A stretch of DNA of 64,000 nucleotides from Candidatus Poribacteria bacterium (GTDB taxonomy: Bacteria > Poribacteria > WGA-4E > WGA-3G), in assembly GCA_028821605.1 (NCBI GenBank), contig JAPPFM010000041.1, forward strand, positions 124,001-188,000, read 5' to 3'. Positions 39,612-49,180 of the stretch are shown in pieces (within the stretch, counting starts at the first letter, position 1; every line of letters begins with the position of its first letter). The notes beneath the pieces were generated by a model. The model was not told the DNA's origin, ran no database searches, and worked only from the letters and a program-made list of their open reading frames with translations. A program made the translations under genes and the position numbers.

Positions 39612-39794
39612 CTAAGAGCGTTTTTCAATGAGTCTTCCAACAAAAAAGACTAAAACACCAAGCGTTAGGAAACCCATCTCGACACCCATTGCTTTGGATT
39701 CGCTGTAATCGAAGGGATTGACACAGCCTAAATAGAGTCCAGCACCCAAGCACGCGATGCCCATCAATTCCAAAGTTTTTCCGATATAGTACAC
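39612..39794 (-). CDS. Small two-helix membrane protein
   Basis: 60 residues. Two hydrophobic stretches (LELMGIACLGAGLYLGCV and MGFLTLGVLVFFVGRL) are separated by a short polar turn (NPFDYSESKAMGVE), and the end is basic (EKRS), as in small inner-membrane proteins with both ends in the cytoplasm. The pattern MYYIGKTLELMG near the start looks conserved rather than random. It is encoded convergently with the glycosidase-like gene. I cannot assign a function. Confidence 0.65.
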   Translation of the reverse strand: MYYIGKTLELMGIACLGAGLYLGCVNPFDYSESKAMGVEMGFLTLGVLVFFVGRLIEKRS

Positions 39795-39835
39795 GGATTC
39801 TCCGATGTTATTTGGTGGTATTCTATTTATAACTA

Positions 39836-39863
39836 TAGGGCGAGGTTTTCACGCCTCGCCCTA
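39836..39863. terminator. Perfect 10-base inverted repeat TAGGGCGAGG/CCTCGCCCTA
   Basis: A 10-base perfect stem with loop TTTTCACG lies between the small membrane protein gene and the end of the CBM9-like gene. It likely serves as a terminator for the minus-strand CBM9-like gene and belongs to the same GGCGAGG hairpin class as other intergenic repeats. Confidence 0.5.
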
Positions 39864-39874
39864 CGATGGCAAAA

Positions 39875-40585
39875 TTAATAGAGACTTTTAATACGTCCCC
39901 ACTGGATTAATTGTTGTTGTCTGGTTGGTTCGATCTTCGCTGTGAAAACGAGATCGGGAAGGTACTCGCTTTCCTCGGTGTAACCCTCCGGTGCCCAAGT
40001 TATTTTATCTTGAAGGCGTCCGTTATCAACATCGTTATAGGCAATACTGAATCCGATACTATTGCCTTTCCTTGCCAAGTTGTCGAGCCGGAAACTGAGT
40101 TCGCATGTTTGTCCATCGTTTCCCCATGCGACGCGCATCAATGGGGCTTTTAGTGTGCCCATCTCTTTCCCAATTGGGATTGCGTAGCGGTAGAGGTCAT
40201 CCTTTCGTCCTGAGTGATGTGGATCTACGTAAAGGATAAGATGATCTTCACGAAGCAGTTTCCTTTGGCGCGTTTCAAGCTGGTCATCTACGAGTTTGAT
40301 GGCGATGTAGAGGAAGCCATTGCGCCATGTTGCCGCGAAAGATCCGGTGAAATCTGGCGATGGGTTCCAGTGTTCTCCGGTAATTAAGTTTCGTTCCAAT
40401 TTCCCGGGGATTACCCTCTCCCAGACTGGATCGTCAAGATAGCCGTCTACGATAGGGGCAACCGGTGCAAGGTCGGCATTGTATTGAAAATTTTGAAGTC
40501 TTTCGCCTGTGACATGCCCTAATGCATGAGGCATCGTCGCTGACAGAAAGATGATTATCGCAAGTATCTGTTTGTTAAGGTTCAT
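39875..40585 (-). CDS. Secreted CBM9-like carbohydrate-binding domain protein
   Basis: 236 residues from the ATG at 40585, with AAGGTGG just upstream. Signal peptide QILAIIIFLSATMPHALG. The mature protein is one CBM9-like domain (DOMON-like fold): APIVDGYLDDPVWERV, then FTGSFAATWRNGFLYIAIKLVDD, REDHLILYVDPHHSGRKDDLY and SIGFSIAYNDVDNG. Such domains bind sugar ends or act as surface ligand-binding modules, often attached to larger enzymes. Here the domain stands alone, which suggests a binding or sensing role. Confidence 0.87.
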   Translation of the reverse strand: MNLNKQILAIIIFLSATMPHALGHVTGERLQNFQYNADLAPVAPIVDGYLDDPVWERVIPGKLERNLITGEHWNPSPDFTGSFAATWRNGFLYIAIKLVDDQLETRQRKLLREDHLILYVDPHHSGRKDDLYRYAIPIGKEMGTLKAPLMRVAWGNDGQTCELSFRLDNLARKGNSIGFSIAYNDVDNGRLQDKITWAPEGYTEESEYLPDLVFTAKIEPTRQQQLIQWGRIKSLY

Positions 40586-40870
40586 AGGTTCCACCTTTCC
40601 AGGATAACCTGTAAAATCAGATTTTTGTGGGACTGAGTTTCATCGCACAGTCCTATCCCTCTTTGTATCAGGGTTCAATTGCGTTAACCTTATATATTTT
40701 TTACCGCGTGGGAGGATATTGTAAACATTCCGACGCGTATCTAAAAATTTTGTTGTATCTATTTCTTAACTTCTTCACTATAATAGTATACCTTAAAAAC
40801 AATTATTTATCCAGTTAAAATTTGTACGACCAAATGCGAGGTTTGCGAATACCCGTTTTTTTAAATTCAG
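40586..40870. other. Gap before ftsH
   Basis: AT-rich spacer with no credible gene. A short inverted repeat (GGACTG/CAGTCC, near 40630-40652) is the only structure noticed. The region between this point and the ftsH start also includes AGGACTTAAGATTTTAACAG, similar to part of repeat copy A. Confidence 0.5.
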
Positions 40871-40899
40871 TTGAAATTTGAAAGAAAATTTGTTATACT
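40871..40899 (+). promoter_or_regulatory. Sigma-70-type promoter of ftsH
   Basis: TTGAAA (40871), 17-base spacer, TATACT (40894), 66 bases before the start codon. Confidence 0.65.
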
Positions 40900-40964
40900 T
40901 TTAAATAGGCTTTGAAATCGCGTTTATATCAGGACTTAAGATTTTAACAGAGAGGCAATTGGTT

Positions 40965-42881
40965 GTGAATAAAAATACAAGAAGCATGGTGATTTGGTGG
41001 GTAGTTGTTGCGGGGCTTGTTGTCCTTGGCATCTATCAACTATTTAACCGCAGAGATCCAGTATATCAACTGGCAACCTCTGATTTTCATCAATATATAA
41101 CGCGCGGTCCAGATATGTTTGATGGGTATCTGGTTTTAGACGAGGAATGGATTGAAGGGAAGTTTCATGAAAGCGCACTCAATGATGTCCGCGCCGATGC
41201 TATGCAAAATGTGGGACCTAAGGAGCAAGAAAACCCGACTCCACCGAAATGGCAAGGCGAATTTAGAGCAAGCCGCGATGCGATCGATGATTACGACATC
41301 CAGGCAAAACTTGATGAGGCCCGTATTCAGTACAACGTCAAACCACCCTCTAAGTTCCCACAGGGGCTGCTTATCTTCGGAACAACTGTCGTTCCGCTGC
41401 TTATTTTCTTGGGTTTGATGATTTTCCTGTCTCGTCAGATGCAAGGGAGTGGGAATCGAGCACTTTCTTTCGGTAAAAGCCGTGCAAGGTTACACTCCGA
41501 GAATCAAACCAAGGTGACATTTGAAGATGTCGCAGGTGTTGATGAGGCGAAAGAAGCACTTGAAGAAGTTATCGAATTCCTAAAAGCACCGAAAAAATTT
41601 GAACGACTTGGGGGTAAAATTCCTAAAGGGGTACTCCTCATGGGACCGCCGGGAACCGGTAAGACGATGCTTGCCCAAGCTGTTGCGGGTGAGGCGGATG
41701 TCCCGTTTTATAGTATCAGTGGTTCTGACTTCGTCGAAATGTTTGTCGGTGTAGGTGCATCCCGTGTCCGAGATCTGTTTGAAACCGGGAAGAAGAATGC
41801 ACCCTGTATCATCTTTATTGATGAGTTAGATGCTGTCGGTAGACACCGTGGGGCTGGTATCGGTGGCGGACACGATGAACGTGAGCAAACGCTAAATCAG
41901 CTCCTCGTGGAGATGCAGGGGTTTGAGGCATCCGAAGGTGTGATACTCATCGCGGCGACGAATCGTCCCGATGTTTTAGATCCAGCACTCCTTCGACCCG
42001 GCAGATTTGATCGACAGATTGTTGTAGATCTCCCGGATGTTCGGGGCAGAGAAGCAATACTCAAGGTACATACAAAAGAACCCTATAAACTCGCTGAAAA
42101 CGTGAATTTGGAAATTTTAGCGAAGGCGACACCGGGCTTTTCTGGCGCAGACCTTGAGAATATGGCGAACGAAGCTGCACTGCTTGCCGCAAGGTGTGAC
42201 AAAGAAGAAATTGACATGATGTGCTTTGACGATGCAAAGGACCGTGTGCTTATGGGACCGGAGCGGCGCAGTCTTGTCATTAGTGATGAAGAAAGAACGG
42301 TCACCGCTTATCACGAAGCTGGGCATGCACTTATGTTACACTTCGTCCCGGAAAGTGATCCGAACTATAAGTGTACCATTGTTCCACGCGGCAGAGCCCT
42401 CGGTGTCACAGCGAAACTACCCCTTGAAGAACGACATAACATGAGTAAGAAACGTTTGCTCGCCCATATCATTTTCGCACTTGGCGGTAGGGTCGCTGAA
42501 GAGATTATATTTGGCGAACAAACGACGGGCGCGCAAAACGATTTCGAGCAAGCCACAAGCCTTGCCCGCCGAATGGTTACGCAGTGGGGTATGAGTCACA
42601 TGGGTCCCCTTACCTACGGTAGACGTGATGAACAGGTATTCCTCGGCAAAGAATTGAGTGTCCATCAGGATTATAGCGAGAAAACCGCTATTGAAATTGA
42701 CAAGGCAGTTCACGACATTGTAACGGAGTGCTATAAAAAGGCATGGGATATTTTAGAAACGAATCTTGAGGGTTTAAAGTTGCTGGCGGATGCGTTATTA
42801 GAACGAGAAACCCTTGTTACCGAGGAGATTGATGAAATTCTCGGGCCACGCCCACAGCTCCCCACCAAACCAGTCGTATGA
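40965..42881 (+). CDS. ftsH: ATP-dependent zinc metalloprotease FtsH
   Basis: 638 residues from GTG at 40965; AGAGG is nine bases upstream, while a TTG at 40959 would be too close. Helix 1 ([19 protein letters not shown]), a periplasmic segment of about 100 residues and helix 2 ([18 protein letters not shown]) anchor it. The AAA domain has Walker A GPPGTGKT (about 228), Walker [13 protein letters not shown] and the second region of homology ending RPGRFDR. The zinc protease site is HEAGH (about 450) with the third ligand downstream in [11 protein letters not shown]. It degrades unfolded and short-lived membrane proteins. It overlaps folP by four bases. If the sigma fusions are released by proteolysis, FtsH would be one candidate protease (speculation). 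Confidence 0.97.
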   Translation: MNKNTRSMVIWWVVVAGLVVLGIYQLFNRRDPVYQLATSDFHQYITRGPDMFDGYLVLDEEWIEGKFHESALNDVRADAMQNVGPKEQENPTPPKWQGEFRASRDAIDDYDIQAKLDEARIQYNVKPPSKFPQGLLIFGTTVVPLLIFLGLMIFLSRQMQGSGNRALSFGKSRARLHSENQTKVTFEDVAGVDEAKEALEEVIEFLKAPKKFERLGGKIPKGVLLMGPPGTGKTMLAQAVAGEADVPFYSISGSDFVEMFVGVGASRVRDLFETGKKNAPCIIFIDELDAVGRHRGAGIGGGHDEREQTLNQLLVEMQGFEASEGVILIAATNRPDVLDPALLRPGRFDRQIVVDLPDVRGREAILKVHTKEPYKLAENVNLEILAKATPGFSGADLENMANEAALLAARCDKEEIDMMCFDDAKDRVLMGPERRSLVISDEERTVTAYHEAGHALMLHFVPESDPNYKCTIVPRGRALGVTAKLPLEERHNMSKKRLLAHIIFALGGRVAEEIIFGEQTTGAQNDFEQATSLARRMVTQWGMSHMGPLTYGRRDEQVFLGKELSVHQDYSEKTAIEIDKAVHDIVTECYKKAWDILETNLEGLKLLADALLERETLVTEEIDEILGPRPQLPTKPVV

Positions 42882-43702
42882 ACTGTCGTGGCAAAACACT
42901 CATTTTAGGTGTACACACGCATGTGATGGGTATCTTGAATGTTACCCCGGACTCTTTTTCCGATGCGGGGTGCTATCTTGATGTCGAACGAGCGGTCGCG
43001 CATGCCGAACTAATGGCGGCGGAGGGCGCGACCCTCATTGATATTGGCGGTGAATCGTCCCGTCCTGGGGCATCACCAGTGTCGGTTGATGAAGAGTTGG
43101 CGCGAATCCTACCAGTCATTCGTGCCATTGTTGGTGCTGTTGATGTTCTTCTTTCCGTTGACACGTATAAAACAAAGGTGGCCCGATGTGCACTGGAAGC
43201 TGGGGCACATCTCATTAACGACATCACCGCGCTGCGCGGTGATACAGGAATGGCTGCTGTCGTGGCGGAGATGGGCGCAGGGCTTATCCTGATGCACATG
43301 AAAGGGACACCGCGCACGATGCAACGATCACCTCAGTATAACGATGTCGTTAGTGAGATTTGTGCGTCGCTGCAGAAAAGTATACAGATTGCCGAAGCAC
43401 AAGGCGTTGCTGCTGATCGAATTATTATTGACCCGGGAATTGGATTTGGCAAGACGATGGAACATAATCTTGATATCCTAAAGCGTCTTGAGGAGTTCCA
43501 AGCGTTGCATAAACCCTTGCTCATTGGCACATCACGGAAATCGTTTATTGGTAACATTTTAGGGCTTCCTGTAACCGAGCGCGTTGAAGGAACAACCGCG
43601 ACAGTGTGTTGGGCTATCGCACACGGTGTAGACATTGTGCGTGTCCATGATGTCAAAGCAAACGTCCGAGCTGCACAAATGACGGATGCACTCTACAGAT
43701 AA
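42878..43702 (+). CDS. folP: Dihydropteroate synthase
   Basis: 274 residues. All hallmark motifs are visible: GILNVTPDSFSDAG (pterin site), IDIGGESSRPGA, the phosphate-binding loop residues in NDITALRGD, IDPGIGFGKT and GTSRKSFIG near the C-terminus. It joins 4-aminobenzoate to the pterin pyrophosphate in folate synthesis, in the cytoplasm. The ATGA overlap with ftsH shows translational coupling; ftsH-folP adjacency is seen in other bacteria. The start of acpS follows at once. Confidence 0.96.
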   Translation: MNCRGKTLILGVHTHVMGILNVTPDSFSDAGCYLDVERAVAHAELMAAEGATLIDIGGESSRPGASPVSVDEELARILPVIRAIVGAVDVLLSVDTYKTKVARCALEAGAHLINDITALRGDTGMAAVVAEMGAGLILMHMKGTPRTMQRSPQYNDVVSEICASLQKSIQIAEAQGVAADRIIIDPGIGFGKTMEHNLDILKRLEEFQALHKPLLIGTSRKSFIGNILGLPVTERVEGTTATVCWAIAHGVDIVRVHDVKANVRAAQMTDALYR

Positions 43703-43706
43703 ATCG

Positions 43707-44099
43707 ATGTACCAGCACAAAATTCAGGGAATCGGCATTGATATTGTTGAGGTTGAACGGATTCGAGATGCGTCTCGTCGGTGGGGTGCACGTTTTGAAC
43801 AGCGGGTCTACACGCAGCAGGAACTCACATATTGTGGGGAGACTCCCTCCCGGTACTGGCGGCTTGCCGCCCGTTTTGCTGCTAAAGAAGCGGCATTCAA
43901 AGCACTTGGCACAGGCTTGACGACTGGCATGCGCTGGCAAGATATAGAAATTCGAGCCGACGCTGCTGGAAAACCAGAACTTGTTTTACACGGTGAAGTC
44001 CAACGTTATGCACACGAACGCAATATTAATTCAATATTTGTCTCTATGTCTCACACAAATGTATATGCTGTAGCACAGGTTACGCTCTGTTCCACTTGA
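43707..44099 (+). CDS. acpS: Holo-[acyl-carrier-protein] synthase
   Basis: 130 residues from ATG 43707. An in-frame ATG at 43686 overlapping folP would add seven residues; neither start has a strong ribosome site, so coupling to folP is likely. GIGIDIVEVERI carries the Mg-binding Asp, RFAAKEAAFKALGTGL the Glu and Lys of the 4'-phosphopantetheine transferase site, and SMSHT ends the domain. It transfers phosphopantetheine from CoA to acyl-carrier protein. Length is typical of AcpS. Confidence 0.95.
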   Translation: MYQHKIQGIGIDIVEVERIRDASRRWGARFEQRVYTQQELTYCGETPSRYWRLAARFAAKEAAFKALGTGLTTGMRWQDIEIRADAAGKPELVLHGEVQRYAHERNINSIFVSMSHTNVYAVAQVTLCST

Positions 44100-44182
44100 T
44101 TTAGTTTGCATTCACACATCTGGTTTCTATATTCTTAAGGAGATGATGTCCTATGGGGCATCCGTTTCGTGTGAGGTGAGAG

Positions 44183-45295
44183 GTGAAATACTTCCAAAGT
44201 TGCGTTACAACTCTTCTGCTTTATTTAGTTTTCCACTTTTTTGTTTCAAATAGTATTGCTTCAATGGTGGACACAAAAGCATCAGCAGACGGTTTCCTTA
44301 AGCAATTGCTCGGTGCTGAACATCATGGAATGGGAGGAAGTTTCGTCGGATTAACTCGTGGGGCGAATGCCCTTGGAAGTAATCCTGCTGGTATCAGTAC
44401 AGCAGAAGGAAACCGATTTGTTATTCACGCGACCCGTTTTCCACGAACTATTGCCCTGCTCTCGAAACCGAACCTCAGTGCGAGTTATGAGGATTATAGT
44501 CGGTATGAACAGCACGCGTACGGTATTGAAACTTTAAATTGGGCGTTTCCAATGGATAAATTCGGTACGCTGGGGTTAGGGTTCGCGTTTGCACAGGAGG
44601 GAGCATTTCGTCGAGTAGACTCTCGTGGCAAGGCACTCAACAGTTTTCCCGAAAATAACCTTGCTATCGGTTTGAGTTACGGGTTAAATATATTCGGTGG
44701 CACTGTTGTTGGGGTTGATACAAAATGGCTGCGGTCTAAAGTAATCGACACGGAGGGAAACGAGGATCTTGGACACGGATACGCCTATAATGTTGGTATT
44801 ATCCAACAGATCGGTGACGCGATTCAGGTGGGTATTGTCGCTCAGAATTTGAGTAACGGACTCTCCTTTTCTGATGCTTCTATTCCAGATACGATGGGGC
44901 GCACAATTGTAACCGGCATCGCTTATCAGCGTAAAATATCAGATGTGGCTTTACGGGTCGGTTTAGATGCACATCCACCGTTTCAAGATGGTGTTCGGGC
45001 AAACATAGGAGTTGAACTGTGGTATCAATACTGGATTGGTGTTAGAGTCGGCTACCTTCGAGACACGCAAAAGCGTTACACATCGGTATTTCTTTTGCAA
45101 GATGGGGCGTTTGAAACGGAAGAACGACTCTGGAAAGCAGAAGGTCCCTGCTTCGGAGTCGGTGTCAGATTCAGAAGCATAACGCTCAACGCAGCATATA
45201 CGCCACAATTCATACCTACTGTCGGCATAGAAGAACGTCTCCATATTGTGCAAGGGAAAGGTGTGTACGCTTTTTCAATCGGACAAACCTTTTAG
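44183..45295 (+). CDS. PorV/PorQ-like (UPF0164) outer-membrane beta-barrel protein
   Basis: 370 residues starting with GTG. The signal peptide ends near residue 27 (LLLYLVFHFFVSNSIAS). The mature N-terminus has the family signature GAEHHGMGGSFVGLTRGANALGSNPAGIS. The rest is alternating beta-strands (LGLGFAFAQEGAF, LAIGLSYGLNIFGGT, VQVGIVAQNLSNGLSF) ending in Phe (FSIGQTF). UPF0164/PorV proteins form 14-stranded FadL-like barrels, and in Bacteroidetes PorV shuttles type IX secretion substrates. A protein with a T9SS-like sorting tail is encoded at 54946. No PorU or SprA gene is visible here. Confidence 0.88.
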   Translation: MKYFQSCVTTLLLYLVFHFFVSNSIASMVDTKASADGFLKQLLGAEHHGMGGSFVGLTRGANALGSNPAGISTAEGNRFVIHATRFPRTIALLSKPNLSASYEDYSRYEQHAYGIETLNWAFPMDKFGTLGLGFAFAQEGAFRRVDSRGKALNSFPENNLAIGLSYGLNIFGGTVVGVDTKWLRSKVIDTEGNEDLGHGYAYNVGIIQQIGDAIQVGIVAQNLSNGLSFSDASIPDTMGRTIVTGIAYQRKISDVALRVGLDAHPPFQDGVRANIGVELWYQYWIGVRVGYLRDTQKRYTSVFLLQDGAFETEERLWKAEGPCFGVGVRFRSITLNAAYTPQFIPTVGIEERLHIVQGKGVYAFSIGQTF

Positions 45296-45389
45296 AAAGA
45301 TGTATGTCTAACGGATACAGACCGGTCGCAACTCGAAGGATTTGGAATTGTCAGGTAAGATAACCATCATGTCTAATGGGAGGAAATTC

Positions 45390-45833
45390 ATGATGAAAAA
45401 TCTTGAGATAAAATATACAGCAACGCATGAATGGATTGAGTTTCTCAACTCAACAGAGTGTAACATTGGGATTACCGAACGGATTCAGGAGGTTTACAGC
45501 AATATCATTTTTATAGAATTGCCGATTCTTGGTGAATATGAGCAGGGCGAAATTATCGGACGCATTGAGACATCGGATGGAAGGAATTTCTATATCTACG
45601 CACCTATATCGGGCGAGGTTTATGAAATCAACGATGGACTTGAAGATGATATTGAACTTATCAACCGTTTCCCGGAAGGTGATGGATGGATTTGTAAATT
45701 TCGGATTGAGAATCCCAACGAAATAGATACACTCCTTAACCGGAAAGAATATGAGGCGCATGAAGAGGAAGAACTCAATGAGGATGAGTACCTACCAGAA
45801 ACTGACTTCTATGAAAACATTGAGGATTATTGA
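45390..45833 (+). CDS. GcvH-like protein lacking the lipoyl lysine
   Basis: 147 residues from ATG 45390, which has GGGAGG seven bases upstream; the frame opening at 45342 has no site. The fold is that of glycine-cleavage H protein: YTATHEWIEF, the strand NIGITERIQEVYSNIIFIEL, and YAPISGEVYEINDGLEDD. Where the lipoylated lysine normally sits (E-S-V-K-A) the sequence reads E-T-S-D-G-R-N, with Gly at the lysine position. A very acidic tail (EEEELNEDEY) follows the domain. It therefore cannot carry lipoate in the usual way and no gcvT or gcvP is nearby. A binding or scaffold role is more likely. Confidence 0.82.
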   Translation: MMKNLEIKYTATHEWIEFLNSTECNIGITERIQEVYSNIIFIELPILGEYEQGEIIGRIETSDGRNFYIYAPISGEVYEINDGLEDDIELINRFPEGDGWICKFRIENPNEIDTLLNRKEYEAHEEEELNEDEYLPETDFYENIEDY

Positions 45834-46018
45834 TAGGTCATAGGGCTTTCATTATGTAATGGGGATTAAGTATTTGGATTGATCGGTAGGTGCGGTTTTG
45901 CAGGGTACGCGCCCAAGTGCAATCTGTATTCCTAACTGCACCGAGCATCCTTAAGACGAGGATATTACCAAATTATTTTTTAAACCTCATCACGGATTCC
46001 CACGCCACAAAGTCCCGA

Positions 46019-46960
46019 TTATTGTGGTACAGAAACGATAAAGATACGCCGCACGATGCTGAGTTTCGGCACCGGTAAGACTGCTTCAATCTGGTAATCT
46101 AAATCGGTTAGGAGTTTACTGAGATCTCGAAGGGCGATGAACGCTGCTTTCGGCGCGCATGTCCGTAAGTTCGACAAAATCTCTTCCTCTTGGCAGTTGT
46201 CTTTGATGAGATTGATGCCGTAGGGTAAGTCTGTCGCAATAGCGTCAAACTGCCCGCGAATTTGTGTGGCATCACCTAATGCTACATCCGCTGAGAGTCC
46301 AAAATGCTGAAGATTCTTCGTTGTCGCACCTACCATGCGCGGATTGACATCGTAACCCACCGCGTGGATACCACTATGTGCAGCGGACATCACAATCGTA
46401 CCTGTACCACAGCAAGGATCGAGCAGGCTATCCCCTGGGGATGCCACTAAATTGACGAGTACACGCGCGAGCCGGGCAGGCAGTGAACTTGACGTTACAT
46501 GAGGACGTTGGTTGTGCGCGAGCCAGATACTATCAGATTCGGAAAGGAGTCGCCCAAACCACATTTTCTCGGCTGTGACCACTGTGAGAAAGGTCACTTT
46601 CGGCTTGCTTAGGTTCGCACCGCCATCGATAACATTGCCGATATCTCGCGCGAGTGTCATAGAATTTATTTTAAGGTTACGGGGTTTTTTCACGACTGAT
46701 ACCCGAAATTCATCGGCATGTAAACCCATAGTTCTGATGTTTGCACAGAGTTCAGCAAGACTGGCTGTTTCAAAAAGGACTTCGCTGCAACTTTTCAGAT
46801 ACGCACCCCGTGCGACATCCACGCATCTTTCCGAAATCGCTATGCCGTGTTCGTTTGGGGTAGATTCGGTTAGGACAATGCACTCCGCACTCACTAATTC
46901 TGTGAGCCCTTGTGGAGTCGCTGTGAGATAAAGGTATTTGGATGTCGCTTGTAAACTCAT
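46019..46960 (-). CDS. Trm11/UPF0020-type RNA guanine-N2 methyltransferase-like protein
   Basis: 313 residues. The C-terminal Rossmann methyltransferase domain shows the SAM motif DPCCGTGTIVMSAA (about 185), the acidic end of strand 2 (GYDVNPRM), and the catalytic ATDLPYG, equivalent to the D-P-P-Y of N2-guanine methyltransferases. The N-terminal 150 residues would be an RNA-binding part, perhaps a reduced THUMP-like domain, but this is not clear from the sequence. The closest known role is tRNA G10 N2 methylation as in archaeal and eukaryotic Trm11; the target in this organism is inferred only. Confidence 0.82.
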   Translation of the reverse strand: MSLQATSKYLYLTATPQGLTELVSAECIVLTESTPNEHGIAISERCVDVARGAYLKSCSEVLFETASLAELCANIRTMGLHADEFRVSVVKKPRNLKINSMTLARDIGNVIDGGANLSKPKVTFLTVVTAEKMWFGRLLSESDSIWLAHNQRPHVTSSSLPARLARVLVNLVASPGDSLLDPCCGTGTIVMSAAHSGIHAVGYDVNPRMVGATTKNLQHFGLSADVALGDATQIRGQFDAIATDLPYGINLIKDNCQEEEILSNLRTCAPKAAFIALRDLSKLLTDLDYQIEAVLPVPKLSIVRRIFIVSVPQ

Positions 46961-47076
46961 ATTTTTAACGACAAAGATGTCTCTGAAAAATCCCGAAATT
47001 AATTAATAAGAAGTTTAGTCTAATCAACTGCATTATACCACTACCTGAACAAAACTACAATTAGATAAGGAATATT

Positions 47077-47916
47077 ATGTCACAGAAAGAAACAATTAGG
47101 ATTGGGCACAGCCCAGACTCCGATGATGCTTTTATGTTCTACGCGCTCGCGAAAGATCTAATCCCCACAGATTCCTTTGAGATCGTCCATGTTATTGAAG
47201 ATATCGAAACCCTAAATCAGCGTGCGCTTGCTGCCGAGCTTGAAGTTACAGCGATTTCCGTGCACGCCTATGCTTATGTCGCAAAAGATTATGTCTTCAT
47301 GCCGTGCGGGGCAAGTATCGGTGATCGGTACGGTCCCCTTGTTGTCTCCAAAGCACCGATAGATACCCTCGCAGGCAAACGTATCGCCATTCCCGGCAAA
47401 ATGACGACTGCCTACCTTACCCTTAGCCTTTTTGAACCCAATTTTGAGGCAGAGACCCGTCCCTTTGATAAGATATTGGACGCTGTTCAGCAGGACGAAG
47501 TGGACGCTGGACTTATTATTCATGAGGGACAGTTGACTTACGCACGCGAAGGGCTTCACAAAGTCATCGATTTGGGAGAATGGTGGTATGAAGAAACAGG
47601 GCTGCCATTGCCTCTCGGTGCCAATGTAATTCGCCGCAACCTCGGCACCGAGAAAATTCAAAAGATAACAGCATTACTCAAACAGAGTATTCAGTACTCA
47701 CTCGACCACCGATCGCGTGGGTTGGAATACGCCATGACCTACGCACGCGACATGGAAACCGATCTTGCCGACAAATTTGTCGGGATGTACGTCAACGACT
47801 ATACGCTTGATTACGGTGAAAATGGTAAAGCTGGTGTCAGAGAATTGCTCCATCGCGGTAACGCAGCAGGGATAATTCCGCATCGCGTAGATGCCGACTT
47901 TGTTAGCCTTGAGTAA
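47077..47916 (+). CDS. mqnD: 1,4-dihydroxy-6-naphthoate synthase (MqnD) family protein
   Basis: 279 residues. The opening IRIGHSPDSDDAFMFYAL is the MqnD hallmark, followed by EDIETLNQRALAAELEVTAIS, GDRYGPLVVSK and the periplasmic-binding-protein-like second lobe (DAGLIIHEGQLTYA, with the conserved His). MqnD converts cyclic dehypoxanthine futalosine to 1,4-dihydroxy-6-naphthoate in the futalosine route to menaquinone. No other mqn gene is within the window. A small gene follows after 48 bases. Confidence 0.9.
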   Translation: MSQKETIRIGHSPDSDDAFMFYALAKDLIPTDSFEIVHVIEDIETLNQRALAAELEVTAISVHAYAYVAKDYVFMPCGASIGDRYGPLVVSKAPIDTLAGKRIAIPGKMTTAYLTLSLFEPNFEAETRPFDKILDAVQQDEVDAGLIIHEGQLTYAREGLHKVIDLGEWWYEETGLPLPLGANVIRRNLGTEKIQKITALLKQSIQYSLDHRSRGLEYAMTYARDMETDLADKFVGMYVNDYTLDYGENGKAGVRELLHRGNAAGIIPHRVDADFVSLE

Positions 47917-47964
47917 CTTCTATCTGTTATTTCTCGTAAGGCTTTTGTCCATACAGGAACATCT

Positions 47965-48186
47965 ATGGATACCAAACGTCGTAGATATTTCCATTTAGAA
48001 GATGCTGAGGGCAAGAGACTTGCCTATGGGGTTCTCTATGATGAGGGAAATGTACAGCTTTTGTGGCGAGACGATTGTGGTCACACAGCGGAACAGTATG
48101 CGTCCATCAATCTGGTATTGGATTTAGTGCCCGGAATCACTGTCCTGCGTTTTGAAAGTGATGATGGAAAGGCAGAAGATAAGTGA
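47965..48186 (+). CDS. Small soluble protein of unknown function
   Basis: 73 residues, charged, with no signal peptide. It starts MDTKRRRYFHLEDAEG and continues with short predicted strands (AYGVLYDEGNVQLLWRDD, ITVLRFESDDG). AGGAA lies before the ATG. Position 48 bases after mqnD, on the same strand, suggests co-transcription. I do not recognise the family. The dense coding-like composition and spacing make it a likely real gene. Confidence 0.55.
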   Translation: MDTKRRRYFHLEDAEGKRLAYGVLYDEGNVQLLWRDDCGHTAEQYASINLVLDLVPGITVLRFESDDGKAEDK

Positions 48187-48226
48187 TGAGTAAAGTGAAT
48201 CGGACACCACACAAATTATTTATTTT

Positions 48227-49099
48227 TTAACGGAGACGGCGATCCGCTAATTTGATAATTTCCCCGGTTTCCTGCGCGATGTACATATAGCCAAGTCCAT
48301 CCAACACAATCCCTTCCTGCTCGTCTCCGGGCAAGAGGTATTGGCTTAAAATGGTGCCTTCCCGCTTGAGTTCAACTAAGAGATTTGTCGTATCACTGAT
48401 TAGCACCAGAAAATCGCCTTGGGTATCGTAAGCAAGTCCGGAAATGTCGATGAAGTTCATCTTGTAAGCACGGATGATAGGGACTGTTGTCTGTCTTTCT
48501 GTTGAGGACCGGAGTGGGACAAGAACTTCACATACAACGGATGGTTCGTCTTTTGGTTTGAGACTAAAGGTTTGGTTGCCGACCCAAAAAGTACCACCCT
48601 CCGGATGTGAGGCATCCGGCACAAAAGCGATCGCTTCAATCCCCATGCCCCCTTTCTTCAGGAGTAGCTCCCCTTCAAAATTCCTGCCGATTCTGAATTC
48701 TCTTTGAATCGTAAGACTTTTGGGGTCAAGTTCAAGGATCGCTTCATCGTCTTCCACCGCGGCATACAGCAAACCCGTGCTTGGGTCCATGGTAATCCCT
48801 TCGATGTCCCGCTCATTCAGTCCTTTTGATTGAATAAGCCTTCCATTTAGGCTTAGTTCGTGGATAATACCGGCATCATCAGCGAGGAACAACGTCCGTC
48901 GTGTCGGATGGTAAGTGATACCGGAGGGTTCTGCTATCTGTTTCTTCGTGATACTCCCAACCCAATTATAGGGGAGCGCGATTGGACGTGATTCCGCAGT
49001 CTTTTTCGTTGTCGCTTGTTCCACTCGGACAAGAAAATAGACCAGCACGCTGCTGATACCTGTAATTAGAATGATCAGGAGTACTCTTTTGTAAGACAT
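48227..49099 (-). CDS. SdiA-regulated / phytase-like propeller protein, membrane-anchored
   Basis: 290 residues from ATG 49099, which has AGAGGTAG upstream; the frame from 49180 has no site. Residues 5-25 form an N-terminal helix (VLLIILITGISSVLVYFLV), probably an anchor. The rest matches the SdiA-regulated family propeller: EPSGITYHPTRRTLFLADD, RDIEGITMDPSTGLLYAAVE, GIEAIAFVPDASHPEGGTFW, ISGLAYDTQGDFLVLISD and GIVLDGLGYMYIAQETGEI. Family members are extracytoplasmic and of unclear function; some are annotated as esterase-like phytases. It is convergent with the mqnD unit. Confidence 0.83.
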   Translation of the reverse strand: MSYKRVLLIILITGISSVLVYFLVRVEQATTKKTAESRPIALPYNWVGSITKKQIAEPSGITYHPTRRTLFLADDAGIIHELSLNGRLIQSKGLNERDIEGITMDPSTGLLYAAVEDDEAILELDPKSLTIQREFRIGRNFEGELLLKKGGMGIEAIAFVPDASHPEGGTFWVGNQTFSLKPKDEPSVVCEVLVPLRSSTERQTTVPIIRAYKMNFIDISGLAYDTQGDFLVLISDTTNLLVELKREGTILSQYLLPGDEQEGIVLDGLGYMYIAQETGEIIKLADRRLR

Positions 49100-49151
49100 T
49101 GAGCTACCTCTATCTTGCATTGACAAGAGTTCTTTCCAAACCCCTGTGCAT

Positions 49152-49180
49152 ACTTTATCATATTCTTTCCAAAGAATCAA
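49152..49180 (-). promoter_or_regulatory. Possible promoter of the SdiA-regulated-type gene
   Basis: On the minus strand: TTGATT, 17-base spacer, TAAAGT, about 50 bases before the start codon. The -10 is a weak match. Confidence 0.4.
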
